From the NCBI RefSeq assembly GCF_963675165.1, contig NC_087380.1, forward strand, positions 2,223,803 to 2,287,802: 64,000 nucleotides of DNA, given 5' to 3'. Position numbers and translations under genes: made by a program. The DNA comes from Halichondria panicea (taxonomy: Eukaryota > Porifera > Demospongiae > Suberitida > Halichondriidae). Below the pieces are notes generated by a model. That model worked only from the letters and a program-made list of their open reading frames with translations. It was not told where the DNA came from and did not search any database. Positions 1 through 10,118 of the stretch are shown here, piece after piece (position 1 is the stretch's first letter; each line of letters begins with the position of its first letter).

Positions 1-112
1 ACATTCACAGGGACAGTGACCTACAGCTGTGATGATGGCTATGCACTCTTTGGGATTGCTACAAGTACTTGCCAGGCAAATGCAACCTGGAGCAGACAAC
101 CGAAATGCAGAG
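1..112 (+). other. Gene A: 3' half of a CCP/Sushi exon
   Basis: The translation has the CCP pattern: Gly-Thr-Val-Thr-Tyr-Ser-Cys, then Gly-Tyr, Cys, Trp and a last Cys, ending in Arg. It closely matches the last CCP before the Ig block in genes B, C and D (16005, 30586, 45448). The exon ends in phase 1 at GTGTGT. Confidence 0.85.
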
Positions 113-3100
113 GTGTGTACTTACATTAACTCACAAGTTTAGTCCTGCAGAGGTACGTAGTTTACATTATTGGGCATAATAAAATTATACAACACAGGTA
201 TCACTCTTACTGGTATCCAATCTGGTGTACCCATCTTAATTGGAGGTTCTGTTACCATCAACTGCACAACTATATTTTCTGCTGACTCAATAATATTGCT
301 CCAAGATAACCACCCTCTTTATGGAACTCGTCAGTCCTCCACCATCTTGACGCATAACATCCCTCTTGTGAACGATAGCATCCATAGAAACACGTTCAAA
401 TGTGTGGCCAATTTCTCAGAAACTCCAGACACTGCCTTTGACAATGTCACTACTATTATTGGCAGTAAGTTACAGTTTTAGCACTCATGATGATTAAACT
501 TCACTCTATAGTACCTGATCAACCTATCAACGCTAGTATCAGCCCATTAATATATTCACTTCCATTAATCGGAGAGCCATACACTGTGACTTGCAATGTG
601 TCTAAGTTGCCTGGACTAACTCGTACACCAACTGCTCAGTGGATACAAGTTGCCACGGGGACTGGAAGACTAATCTCGCCCACTCCTAGTCAAGCTACTC
701 TCAAATTTTCTCTACTGAGAACCTCAGATGCTGGTACATATCGTTGTCAGGGTAACCTCAATACCACTATTTACCCTGACCTCCTTTCTGACAACAGTGA
801 TTTCGACTTAAATGTTCAAAGTAAGTAATCCCCATAGCCCTAATCATCCGTCAATGTTATCATTTTACAGTACCAAAACCAGCAGTGACAATCACAAGGT
901 CACCCTCCACCTTCTACTTGTTTGCTAACCTCAGTGTGGTAACATTTACATGTCAAGTGTCCATACATACAAACATTGATACTCCTGTCAGTTTGAGCTT
1001 GACTTGGACTCGTGAAATTTATAGTAATGAAGATGATACAACCACTGAAGTGATCATGGTGAATAATACAACCAAAAATATTGAGAGGAGATGGACCTTT
1101 GATGATTTTAGTTCAAAAGACAAGAAAGTAACTTGCAATGGAACAATAAACTCAGCTAGCAGTTTTATTCAAGGCAATAGCATCACAATTGAAGACATGT
1201 TATCTGTTGTTGGTGAGTTGCCGTCTTCATAACCTATAATTATGATAAAGCTAATACACTATTCAGGTGTGTTTCTGATGTTCAACGGCAGTGTACTGGA
1301 CAACACGACCTCTGTACCAGCGAGGGATGTAAATGTCATACAGTGTCACTCTGACAAGACAGATACATTTGATGAAGACCAACATGGATGGAGTTTCCCT
1401 AATGGCACCAAGATTACTAACATCAGCACACTGGCTGTTGCAACACGGGAGGGAGGACACCTGGCACTCACTCGAGTGGGAAACAGTTCCCTGCCAGCTG
1501 GAAAGTATTGTTGCAAGGCTCAGGACGCCAGGGAAACCAGCCACACCCTCTGTGTGCATGTAAACCCAGGTGAGCTAGAGGGTTGAGGTAGATGTTATGT
1601 CATCCGAGCCAGTAGCCATCTAATTGCTCTGAGATTCTTGGGAATGAATGTGAGGCACATGTGTAACCAGCTCCTAGATGGAACAACTAGCGATCTATAC
1701 CTCTAGTTACATAGCCTGGCCTGGCCTACTCTCTATTTTTATTACCCACAGAACCAAGTTCCAGTAGCACTGCCATGGTGGGAGAGATAGCTGCTGCAAT
1801 TGTCATTCTGGTTGTTGCTCTACTGATTATCGGAGCAGTTATTCTCATTGTTGTCAGGTATATAATTAAGTCATTAATTAAACTTTTATCTCTGTAAAGA
1901 ATGCACAACTTAAATAACTATATTAATGGATGTACTATACTTCTTTTAGAGCTCATAGATCTGGAAAGCACACTTTCTCTGGCCTTGCGTTTGGTGGAGG
2001 GAGGGTCAAGCGCAAATCTCTGTTCACCATTAAAGTTGACCCCCTGACTCCATTGGACATACCCCTGGATGACCACATTGACACCTTGACCCCTGATGCA
2101 AATATGTATGTGGGCGTGACCACCTTCAGTAAGGAACCGGATAAAAAAGTTGAAGCAAATCAGCAAGGTATCACAAAAAATAATTGCCCTTAAGTAATAT
2201 AAATGACGCAAGTCTTCTACTATTTCACAGGATCTGCACTTGGTACAAACAGTTCATTTTACACGACTGACTTCCCTGCTCATGTGGACACAATGCACGA
2301 GGACACAGACAAGCTCTTCGAGACTGAGTACATGGTGAGCATGTGTGCAGAGTCGAACAATCCATCACTACTAACAAATGTGTTATAATTCTTTCTCCCC
2401 TCAGTCCATCAGCAAGGAGCCCCACTCTCCCAACAACGAGTCAAAACTGCCTCACAATACAACCAAGAACAGATTTGGAAACGTCTTCCCTTGTGAGTAC
2501 ACGCTAGTGTCAACTTGTGTTTATTCTGTATACAGATGATTTCAACCGTGTTAAGTTGAAGCCTGTGAAGGACATCAGAGGATCAGACTACATCAATGCC
2601 AGCTATGTCAATGTCAGTCAATTATCATCAGCATAACTCATTTTTCATATATACACTGTATTTATATTTGCAGGGCTATATGACCAACACCAAGTACATT
2701 GCTGCTCAAGGTGAGCACATCACTCATGCACATTCACTGTGTATCATTGCCCCAAACTCAGGTCCTCTGCCCAATACGCTGGAAGATTTCTGGAAGATGA
2801 TTATGGAGAACAAACTACGAACAATTGTCATGCTCACCAAATGTTTTGAGGAGAGGGTGAGCTGTTACACCATTCAACCATTGCTATCATTTTAATTAGT
2901 GTCTATTTCCATCAAATTTGTAGCTACAACTTACTGTAATTCCCAATTTTATCCTTGTAGAAAAAGTGTGAGTGCTACTGGCCCCTGAAGGACAACCAAC
3001 CTCTTGAGATGGGCTGTGGTATCGTGGTCTCTCTGACCAGTATGGTGGCCTTCCCCGACTTCACTGTCAGGAGAATGAAAGTCAATCAAGTCAGTGTGTT

Positions 3101-5738
3101 TACAGTTTAGAATGTACTGTGTACACAAACGCCCACAAATTGTGAAGTGAGCCTTATAGCTGTTGATAAACGATGAAGCAGCATACAAAGTTGATAAGTA
3201 ATTGTGTACACAAACGCCCACGAATTTTAGTGAAGTGAAGCCGTTGATACAAATGTGAATTATAACATTGTCACAATCATGTACCACTACTCTTATACAC
3301 AATTCCAAACAACTATTTATACATACTGTAAACCCCACCCCCTATAGCCTACCCTCGGCTCATCCCCTGTGTTTGAGGTGACCCTGTTCCACTACACTTC
3401 CTGGCCAGACCACGGTGTCCCCTCTTGTGGAATGTCCCTCATCTACTTCACTCGTGCTGTTCGTAAGACACACTCCCAGGATGATCCCCGCCCACTCCTC
3501 GTACACTGCAGCGCTGGTGTCGGACGCACGGGGACGTTCATTGTCTTGGATACGATGTTGGATCGTATGGAGCAGGACGGGATGATACATATCTACGATT
3601 GTGTTACTCATATTCGGAAACAGAGGGTGCTCCTCGTACAGACTCTGGTATGCTTGGAAATAAATACAGTGTCCCTATGAAACATTGAAAACCCATTCCC
3701 CCTCTTTCCCAGTCCCAGTACATCTTCCTGCATGATGCCCTCAAGGAGCTGATAGTGTGTGGGGAGACAGAGATACCAGCACATGTTCTCATAACAACCT
3801 TCAACCAGCTCAAAGAACCAGCTGCTAATGATGAGGAGATAGACATGGCTCGGTCTTGGGTAGAGGAGGACATACCCACTGGCTTCCAGCAACAGTTCAA
3901 GGTAGGCTATTCATTCGTTGTTCTTGCCCCAATGTATAGTATACTTGCCCCATTCTTGAGATCTCACTTTGTGTATTATTGCTATGCTCAAGCCTGTGTA
4001 TTTTGTGGCTGAATGGTAATTATCGTTGTGGATACATTTTAATTTGGGGAAGTCAACTTAATACTGGTAAATGTATATTACTCAGATTTTGAGTGAGTGT
4101 TCTGTGCCTGACGGGACAGAGGACTACTACAGCTCTCAGAATGAGGAGAATGAAGACAAAAACAGATACTCTCAGATTTTGCCCAGTAAGCTAAAATCAA
4201 CTCCACATGCATGGCGTGCTACAAACATTATGCAGCGTTGTCTCAAACTTACATGTTTATAGATTTAAGATTTCATTTTCAGATGAGATGCATCGAGTCA
4301 AGCTTCGATTCTCACCTTCTGGTTCTAACTACATCAATGCCAGCTACATTCATGTGAGGAAGCTAAACAGTACCGCCCACACACTATTTCTGCACTGTTT
4401 ATGTGTTACTTCTTGTCCAGGGCTATCAATGCAGTATGTATTTCTCTATTGTGAAGTGTTTCTCCCAACAATAATCCACTATATACTCTCTTGTCCAGGG
4501 CTACCAACAGAGGCGAGGGTACATAGCCACTCAAGGTCCCCTGGAGCACACCACTGGAGACTTGTGGAGGATGGTGGTGGAGAATGAGTGCAGCTGTATT
4601 GTCATGCTCTGTACCCTCAGGGAGGGGGAGGAGGTGTGTTGTATGCTTTCATTTTTAACTTGCATTTTATAGAAAGTGAATATTTGCACATAATTATTAA
4701 ACAGTTTTTCATATTTTATGCAGCAAAAAGTACAGTGTACATAACCCTAAACCTTTCCTATAGCAGTATATATGCACTATACTGTATTTTCACTTACTTT
4801 CTTTTTTCTTCAACAGAAGGTGTGCCATCGCTACTGGCCCAAGTTCCAAGGAGAGGCAGGCACTTATGGTGACTTCACTGTCACTCAGCAGACATTCGAC
4901 GCTTATGGTGACTACGTTGTCAGGAAGCTATCTGTTGCCATGGCAGCCTCCGATGAGCCCCCCTCTGTGGTGACACAGTTCCACTTCACCCGCTGGACCG
5001 AGAAGAACCCGCCACAGAGCCCTGCCGCTATACTGGATGTTGTGCAGGAGGTGAATGCTGTTCAGATGGCCTCAGGCAACAAGCCCATTGTCGTCATGTG
5101 CAAGTGAGTCTGTGTGTGTGTATGCATGCTTTGATGGTACAGCCTGTTATGTATACTCATGAAGTTAAGTAAAACAGTATCTCAATGTCTCACTACCCCC
5201 CCCCCACACACACACACGCACACGCACACGCACCAACGTATACAACAAAACAATGTCTCACTACCCACACTTAATACCTATACCTTACTACCTCCCCCTC
5301 ACACATATGCAGCAATGGGATTGGTCGCACTGGAGTATTCATCACCCTACATGCTCAACTGGAGCGACTCAAGATTGAGGGCGTGGTCGATCTGTTCCAG
5401 TTCATCAAGTTTGCTCGCAAACAAAGGGAGGGACTCGTTAGCAGTCCTGTAAGTCATTAAGTCTATTACAATACAAGTCTATTGGAAGCTACATTCTACT
5501 GTATTCTATTATCTATGTTGTATAGATCCAATGTTTAGCTACTTTGTTTTTATTTTGAATGCAAACTAAAAGTACCTGTGTGCTTTGTACATTCATTTAG
5601 ATATTATCTTTCAATATGAAGTAATCACCGTGCATACATCCACCCACTGTGCAGGAGATGTATGCTTTCTGTCACGAGGCACTGGCTGACTATGTGGACA
5701 GTTTTGAAACTTATGCCAACTTCAAAGAACTGGTTTAA
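1..5738 (+). CDS. Gene A: receptor tyrosine phosphatase (CCP-Ig-TM-D1-D2), 5' truncated by window
   Basis: Type I membrane receptor expected to remove phosphate from tyrosines of cytoplasmic substrates. The window opens inside a CCP/Sushi exon (1-112). Then come four Ig-like exons (198-464, 512-820, 871-1212, 1267-1569), a TM exon (1752-1857) and juxtamembrane exons (1950-2167, 2231-2334). D1 exons are 2405-2492, 2536-2612, 2674-2710, 2762-2856, 2961-3089, 3348-3647 and 3713-3901. D2 exons are 4086-4185, 4283-4353, 4499-4633, 4817-5103, 5313-5448 and 5655-5738. All have GT/AG borders and phases that close to TAA at 5736-5738. D1 has WPDHGVP at 3412 and [11 protein letters not shown] with the Cys codon at 3507. 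The protein ends [16 protein letters not shown]; the ANFK ending resembles the PTPRA-type D2 end. Donor GTCAGT at 2613 differs from GTGAGT in the sister genes. Ectodomain N-terminus and signal peptide lie outside the window. Confidence 0.9.
198..1569 (+). other. Gene A: four membrane-proximal Ig-like domains
   Basis: Four exons, one Ig-like domain each. Ig1 (198-464) has Cys in TINC and FKC. Ig2 (512-820) has YTVTC and the canonical Ig motif DAGTYRC. Ig3 (871-1212) has FTCQVS, LTWTRE and VTCNG and lacks the Tyr-X-Cys motif. Ig4 (1267-1569) has [11 protein letters not shown], a GWSFPNG core and KYCCKA, so it carries two adjacent Cys where most Ig domains have one. Several Asn-X-Ser/Thr sites (NNTT, NGT, NISTL, NSS) suggest a glycosylated surface. 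The same four exon types recur in the same order in genes B-E. Confidence 0.85.
1752..1857 (+). other. Gene A: transmembrane exon
   Basis: The exon encodes a short Ser/Thr stalk followed by about 24 hydrophobic residues rich in Ala, Ile, Val and Leu, ending at Arg. Basic residues follow in the next exon (RAHRSGK), giving type I topology. The exon ends in phase 2, where the ectodomain phase 1-1 series stops. Confidence 0.9.
1950..2334 (+). other. Gene A: juxtamembrane cytoplasmic segment
   Basis: Two exons (1950-2167, 2231-2334) encode a basic start (RVKRKSLF), then an Asp/Pro/Leu-rich stretch and an acidic run ([12 protein letters not shown]). Tyrosines in MYVGV and FETEY are candidate phosphorylation sites. 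The segment has no domain I recognise and is well conserved in genes B-D, apart from one Gly fewer in C and D and a missing three-residue DKK in D. Confidence 0.7.
2405..3901 (+). other. Gene A: phosphatase domain D1 (catalytic)
   Basis: Motifs in order: [11 protein letters not shown] (substrate-recognition loop, with Phe where most family members have Tyr), [21 protein letters not shown], a beta-strand block with CYWPL, WPDHGVP at 3412-3432, [11 protein letters not shown] around 3501-3533 and [13 protein letters not shown]. The nucleophile Cys, the P-loop Arg and the WPD general acid are all present, so D1 should be catalytically active. Confidence 0.93.
4086..5738 (+). other. Gene A: phosphatase domain D2 (degenerate active site)
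   Basis: [30 protein letters not shown] and DLWRMV are standard PTP blocks. The WPD loop reads FTRWTEK, so the general-acid Asp is lost. The P-loop reads VMCNNGIGRTG: Cys (5099-5101) and Arg of the C-X5-R motif remain, but the preceding His is Met. An intron of phase 2 splits the P-loop just after the Cys codon. The domain is probably regulatory or weakly active. Confidence 0.9.
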
Positions 5739-6011
5739 TTATAACAGTAACTCACACAAAACATTTGATTTTAGATTATACTGCTGCTTTTATAGTTATT
5801 AGATTATTGTACATACTCAGATTATACCAATAGCAAAACTTTGTATGTGTTTACCACTGACTTTTATGATACTGAATTATTGCACTTGCTGTGGTGAGAG
5901 TGTGTTCTTCAACGAATCCTAATGTGTGTTGTTACAATTCTCTCAATAAGTTACTACGTACATGGATTGAATCCTATTTATTGCCATGAATATACCTCCC
6001 TCCCCTTGTAG
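5739..6011 (+). other. Conserved 3' flank of gene A, likely 3' UTR
   Basis: No open frame is visible. The AT-rich block (TTTTAGATT, ACTGCTGCTTTTATAG, TTTACCACTGACTTTTATG) is almost the same after the stop codons of genes B, C and D. This fits a 3' UTR or shared flank. I see no clean AATAAA signal. Confidence 0.5.
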
Positions 6012-7276
6012 GTTTTTCCAGCAGCCTGGTTGGCGTAACGATGAGATCAATGCTCGTATTGAGCGTATTGAGGCTGACTCTAGGGGAGTGGAGGAGGACG
6101 AGGGACTCTACGCCACCTACGCCATGCTACACCTATCGCGATGAGTGAGTGGGTACTGTGTATATCTGTACGTCTAGAATCACGAACTAGAAATAGTATT
6201 TAACACTTGCTTAGGTAGTCAGATTGTTGGATTGGACAATCGCACACTGGAATTAATCCTTACTCCATTACTTTTTAGTTTAGCACGTACAAAAAGCATA
6301 CATGCATGGATGGTAGCAATTGTGAAGTATAATTATAGTGCATGGAGTTGGATGTGCTTGGAGCTTTATAGTACTGCCATAGATATTTGGTACCGCAGGT
6401 ATTACCATCATAAGTATTCAGTTTCCATGATACATTGTAACTGAATCTATGCTAAAAGTCTCTTTGTGTTGAGTTCGGCCTCGGAAGTTATGTGGTCAAT
6501 TATGGCTTTATTTATACTTTATGTGGTTGACAAGTATGCCAGAAACTTCTGCATGGAAAATGTTACCTTTTATAGCTGGTTGGAGCTCATCAGTTCTAAT
6601 AAAACCATGCAATGATATATGAATTTCAGTGAAGTATGACAAAGTTATGACAATTTTATGAAGGTCGAACTCAACTCAAATTTACTGTTAGTAAGAGCTT
6701 GCATGAGCAGATGTTGCATGTTGTCTTCACTGCATCACATGATGTACATTGTCTTCTGCAAAAACATTTATGTGTGTGCCTTTACTTGTATAAACTTTCA
6801 TTGTCTGACCTCTTATCCGACTACCAGCAGATATCCCAGGAGCTGAGGAGCATTGTGTGAAAAGACCACCCCCTCTGAGAGAGGACGACCCTCAGAGAGT
6901 GGGAGGGGCTATCCCTGCTACCACCACTACCCCATAAGTACGTACATGTGTGTGAGGTGGTACTGAGAAAGTTGAAAGCTGTAGCTATACATGTATAGTT
7001 GTAGCCTCGACTCCATAATTGGCTACATGTAACAGTATGCTACTTTGAGTGTATGGTGTGCACGTACGTACATGTACAGCATTTGTGCTGTACTGTGACA
7101 TTGCTGTTATGGGTACATCCTATAGAGCCTGTACATACTGTTGTGTATGAATGACAGTGATTGCTCTGTCCCCCCTGCAATCTCAACAGCTGATCAGCTA
7201 CAAAGATCTGAAGGTGTCACGTGACTTGTCGAACTTTTTAGAGTCAGCCTGGATGAACCCAAGCATCTCGCGATCG

Positions 7277-8310
7277 TGAGTCAACCAACATCTATCTTGA
7301 GTGAACTTAACTATTCTGTCAGTATAACGATCCCCAATTGAGATTGTTATCTCGCACCCCCTCACTACCCATGTGTAAACATTGCTTTCAGTTTAGTGTA
7401 TAGTCTCATTTCTATTATGTGCAATGGGTCTTTGCTTTTCTTCAAAGAGTATTATAGCCTGTGCATGAGTAGTGTGTGCTTGCTTTCAATCTGATAGATT
7501 ACTTTAGTGTTTACTGTGAACATTATACCTGTTGTGTTGTCCTGAGGCAATGTTTGTGCACCTGTGTGACTTACTATTATAATAGCCTAGGGCTATGATA
7601 ATTCAAGAACTCTAGCAAATGGTGCATGTTGCCTTTGTTCCATTAGTCAATCTGTTCACTGTGTACAGTGGGCTATCTCAACAAGTGCCTTCTGCTGGGA
7701 CTTTAATGAGAGTTTGTTCACATGCAGTCAATCCCTCCCCTGTTGACTACTAGCTTTTGCCATGCCTGAAAATATTTACTATTGTAAATAAGTGCTGTCA
7801 CTCGTGCCTTGCAGGCACTCGTGCAGTTACTGGCACAGACTCGTGATAATCTTCAGTATCCATAGGATAATGTCATAGTAATTCGATAAGTGTATCTCAT
7901 TATCTAATGACCACAATTATTACCTCGAGTCAGTCATAGTGTGAGAAGGTGACCTACTTTAACTCTATTGCCTTAGCTTTCATTATGATCTGCACTGACT
8001 ATTATAGGAGAAGCCACTAGAAGAAGCCACTACTGGTTTTGAAACCGTTTTATCAATTCTCTGCGTTTATATACTCAACCCAGATATCTAAATATCGCCC
8101 ACAAAATGCTGAGTGGTTAATTTCTTCCGGTTTGTTTTATGCAGTCCCTGTATTGTTTGACAGTTGTAGGGCTCATTCATGTGCAGTCAAACGAGCTAGC
8201 TTATATGTGTCTTTGTGTAAGGCTGACAGTTGTAGTTCTGGTAATTGCTGCTGTTAGGAGCAGTTTAAAGAAAGTGCTATTTCTCGTAAGTATTGTGTAC
8301 CTTTGCACTG
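7277..8310 (+). other. Intronic/decayed sequence of p85 relic 1
   Basis: I see no coding block here. The sequence aligns by eye with 23190-24130, 38280-39400 and 53215-54170 (shared landmarks GATAATTCAAGAACTC, AAGTGCCTTCTGCTGG, GAAGCCACTACTGGTTT), so it belongs to the duplicated unit and is not unique intergenic DNA. Confidence 0.5.
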
Positions 8311-8597
8311 GCCCAAGTTTCTGTAGTCTTTTGTCATCACTCACTGGTAAACCCAATGGGATCTTCCTGGTTCGACCCAAGAGTAATGTGGATCGAGAAG
8401 TCCTCAACTTTCTTAGCACTTTCTTTAAACACAAACACCATCGACAGGTATAGCCTCTAGCTTGCTGTGGTGTTTCTGTATAGACTGGATTAAGAATAAA
8501 AGCACTGCATGTGGCCATGTAGTATATAGTATATTTATAAAATTCCGTCAATGCAACTTGATGTACTATACATGCAAATTTACAATATGATGTATAC

Positions 8598-8855
8598 TAC
8601 GGTAGCCGAGAAGGGTCCCCCACCTCCGCCTACCACCACAATGAACCGCGCGCGCAGAGGTTTTGTTAACTGCGCGTGCGGTAGGAGACACACAACGCGC
8701 GCGGTTAAACAAAGATGACCGCCAGCAAATGTTCAGTGTACAAGGTCAAAGGTAAATGAAGATGTCTGCGTTATAATTAACGCAAGGTGTTCCAACCTCC
8801 ACGCGCGGTTCATTGTGGCGGTAGGTGGAGGCAGGTGACCCTTCTCGGCCACCGT
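8598..8855. mobile_element. MITE-like element with about 54-bp terminal inverted repeats
   Basis: The left end TACGGTAGCCGAGAAGGG and the reverse complement of the right end TACGGTGGCCGAGAAGGG match, and pairing continues through CACAATGAACCGCGCG (left arm about 8598-8651, right arm about 8800-8855). The outermost TA could be a target-site duplication, as in Tc1/mariner-type elements. There is no coding capacity. GC-rich CGCG runs differ from the AT-rich surroundings. It is absent at this place in the three other p85 relics. Confidence 0.75.
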
Positions 8856-9139
8856 AATTTACTTATTTTCTCCTTTCAAATTCTGCCCCGGTTTATAGTT
8901 GTGTACTACAATTTTAAAGTGTCATTCATACATTACTCCCCCGTGCAGAGATGGAGGCAGGTTCAAGAGGATCTCCGTGTACAGAGACCCTGCTGGAGGG
9001 TACGGATTTGCATCACTATTCGAATTTGACTCTATGCTCAGTTTAGTTCTGTACTATGCCACCAACACTGGAGAAACACAACCCTGAACTAGAGACAATG
9101 CTTAGATACCCTGCATTCCATGTGGACAGGGGCCGTTAG

Positions 9140-9561
9140 TAACTGAACTAGCAGCTGTACAGTATTGTATGTGTATATAATAATGTGTAAAATAGGAGTC
9201 TCTTTCTGTGTATTATAATTATAATAATATTATACGTAATATGGCATATTCTAAATACCTACATTGTCATACATATTATCTTGCCAACACTAAAATTTGT
9301 GCTTATTAAGTTCACGTATTAATGTGTATAGGCACTCATTTTTTGCTGATTCGCCCTTTCATCTGTGGAGTTCCTTGTTTGTATGTGTTGTTGTGGTTAG
9401 CTTTTAGTTTTTGCTTGTTTTTTTTTGTTGTGTCTGAAGTTAGAACCTGTGTATTATTTTTATGTAGAGGCTATTCTATGTGGTTGCATGTACACTTTTG
9501 ATGTGCATTCCGTCATACTTCCTGTTGTCATCACAGACTATTATTTAAATAAATTTGGAGC
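9140..9561 (+). other. Intergenic region between p85 relic 1 and gene B
   Basis: AT-rich, with no coding signal. It holds the presumed promoter of gene B. The only motif shared with the other receptor genes is the ACTTCCTG box at 9517-9524. Parts of it (TTCACGTAT, CATTCCGTCATACTTCCTG) are shared with the region before gene E. Confidence 0.5.
9517..9524 (-). promoter_or_regulatory. Candidate ETS-type site upstream of gene B
   Basis: ACTTCCTG is the complement of CAGGAAGT, the classic ETS-family consensus. It lies 55 bp before the ATG at 9580, and genes C, D and E have the same octamer at nearly the same distance. Function is inferred from position and conservation. Confidence 0.45.
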
Positions 9562-9579
9562 ATGTATGAGTTAAGAAGC

Positions 9580-10118
9580 ATGAAGAAGTTACTAGGTGAC
9601 TGTGTCTCTTGGCTGGTCCTTTTGACTGGAGCTGCTCAGCTCCTATTAGTGTGTGGAGAGGGTTCACCTGCTGGTATGTTTAAAGCTTTCATGAGCTCTG
9701 CAACCAAGTCAGTGTATTATAAATGTATTATGCTTTCATGCAGGAATGTACCTGTCTTTGGGGTCCACCACCTTCATTATGAATAACACTGAGATCCTCA
9801 TCACTAGCATTGGAGATGATAATGACATTGATCTTAATCCCCCTCTCATCTGTCACACTGACCTAATGACTTGTTGTACACCCAGTGAGACAATGATGAC
9901 AAGAGGAATTGGAGATTGGCGCTATCCAAATGGGACTCGTGTTCCTGGTGGATCAGGATCTAAATCAGCATCTCGTCCGTATGTGTCATTGAGAAATGTT
10001 CATTCCATTGAACTGGCTCGTAGAGACGATTTTACTCCCCCTCCATTGGATCCAACTGGTTCTTATTGCTGTATTATACCAACTAATGGAGAAAATATGA
10101 CCTTCTGTGCAAAACTGG
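9580..10118 (+). other. Gene B: signal peptide and N-terminal V-like Ig domain
   Basis: The signal peptide has a short basic start and a hydrophobic core ([18 protein letters not shown]). The next exon (9744-10118) has [20 protein letters not shown] and GSYCCIIP, ending at FCAKL. The paired Cys and the W-x-x-PNG core match the last Ig before the membrane, so the two ends of the ectodomain carry related domains. Confidence 0.8.

Larger units (their letters stand above)
6012..9139 (+). pseudogene. p85-type PI3-kinase regulatory subunit fragment, copy 1 (broken)
   Basis: This is a relic of the 3' end of a PI3K regulatory-subunit gene. Visible exons: 6012-6144 (QQPGWRNDEINARIERIE, like the end of the p85 inter-SH2 helix, WLTQKG...), a short piece at 6399, a block near 7189-7276 (SAWMNPSISR, like the start of the cSH2 domain), an SH2 alpha-A/beta-B piece around 8310-8420 with GIFLVRPKSN (FLVR at 8364-8375), and 8949-9139 (GGYGFAS, FEFD, LVLYYATNT). 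Damage: 2 nt lost near 6130 cause a frameshift and stop, the short exon has lost its donor, and 2 nt lost near 9068 cut off the EKHNPELE... end. A MITE sits in its last intron. Splicing from gene A into it would be out of frame. Confidence 0.75.

Noticed and set aside
1263-1559. Minus-strand open frames opposite the Ig4 exons and the D1 exons in all genes
   Set aside because: They recur only because the plus-strand exons recur, and contain no domain or conserved start. They are shadows of the coding exons.
5313-6144. Splice fusion of the receptor tail to the p85/SH2 exons, giving an RPTP-SH2 protein
   Set aside because: The preceding D2 exon ends in phase 0, but the p85 exon needs phase 2. 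Read in phase 0 the p85 exon soon hits a stop (TAA after GGTTGGCG). The receptor also has its own complete last exon with a stop.
9562-9579. Upstream in-frame ATG as the start of gene B (also 40337 in D and 55253 in E)
   Set aside because: Gene C has no such codon, the extra residues are not conserved between genes, and the signal peptide is complete from the shared MKK/MKN start.
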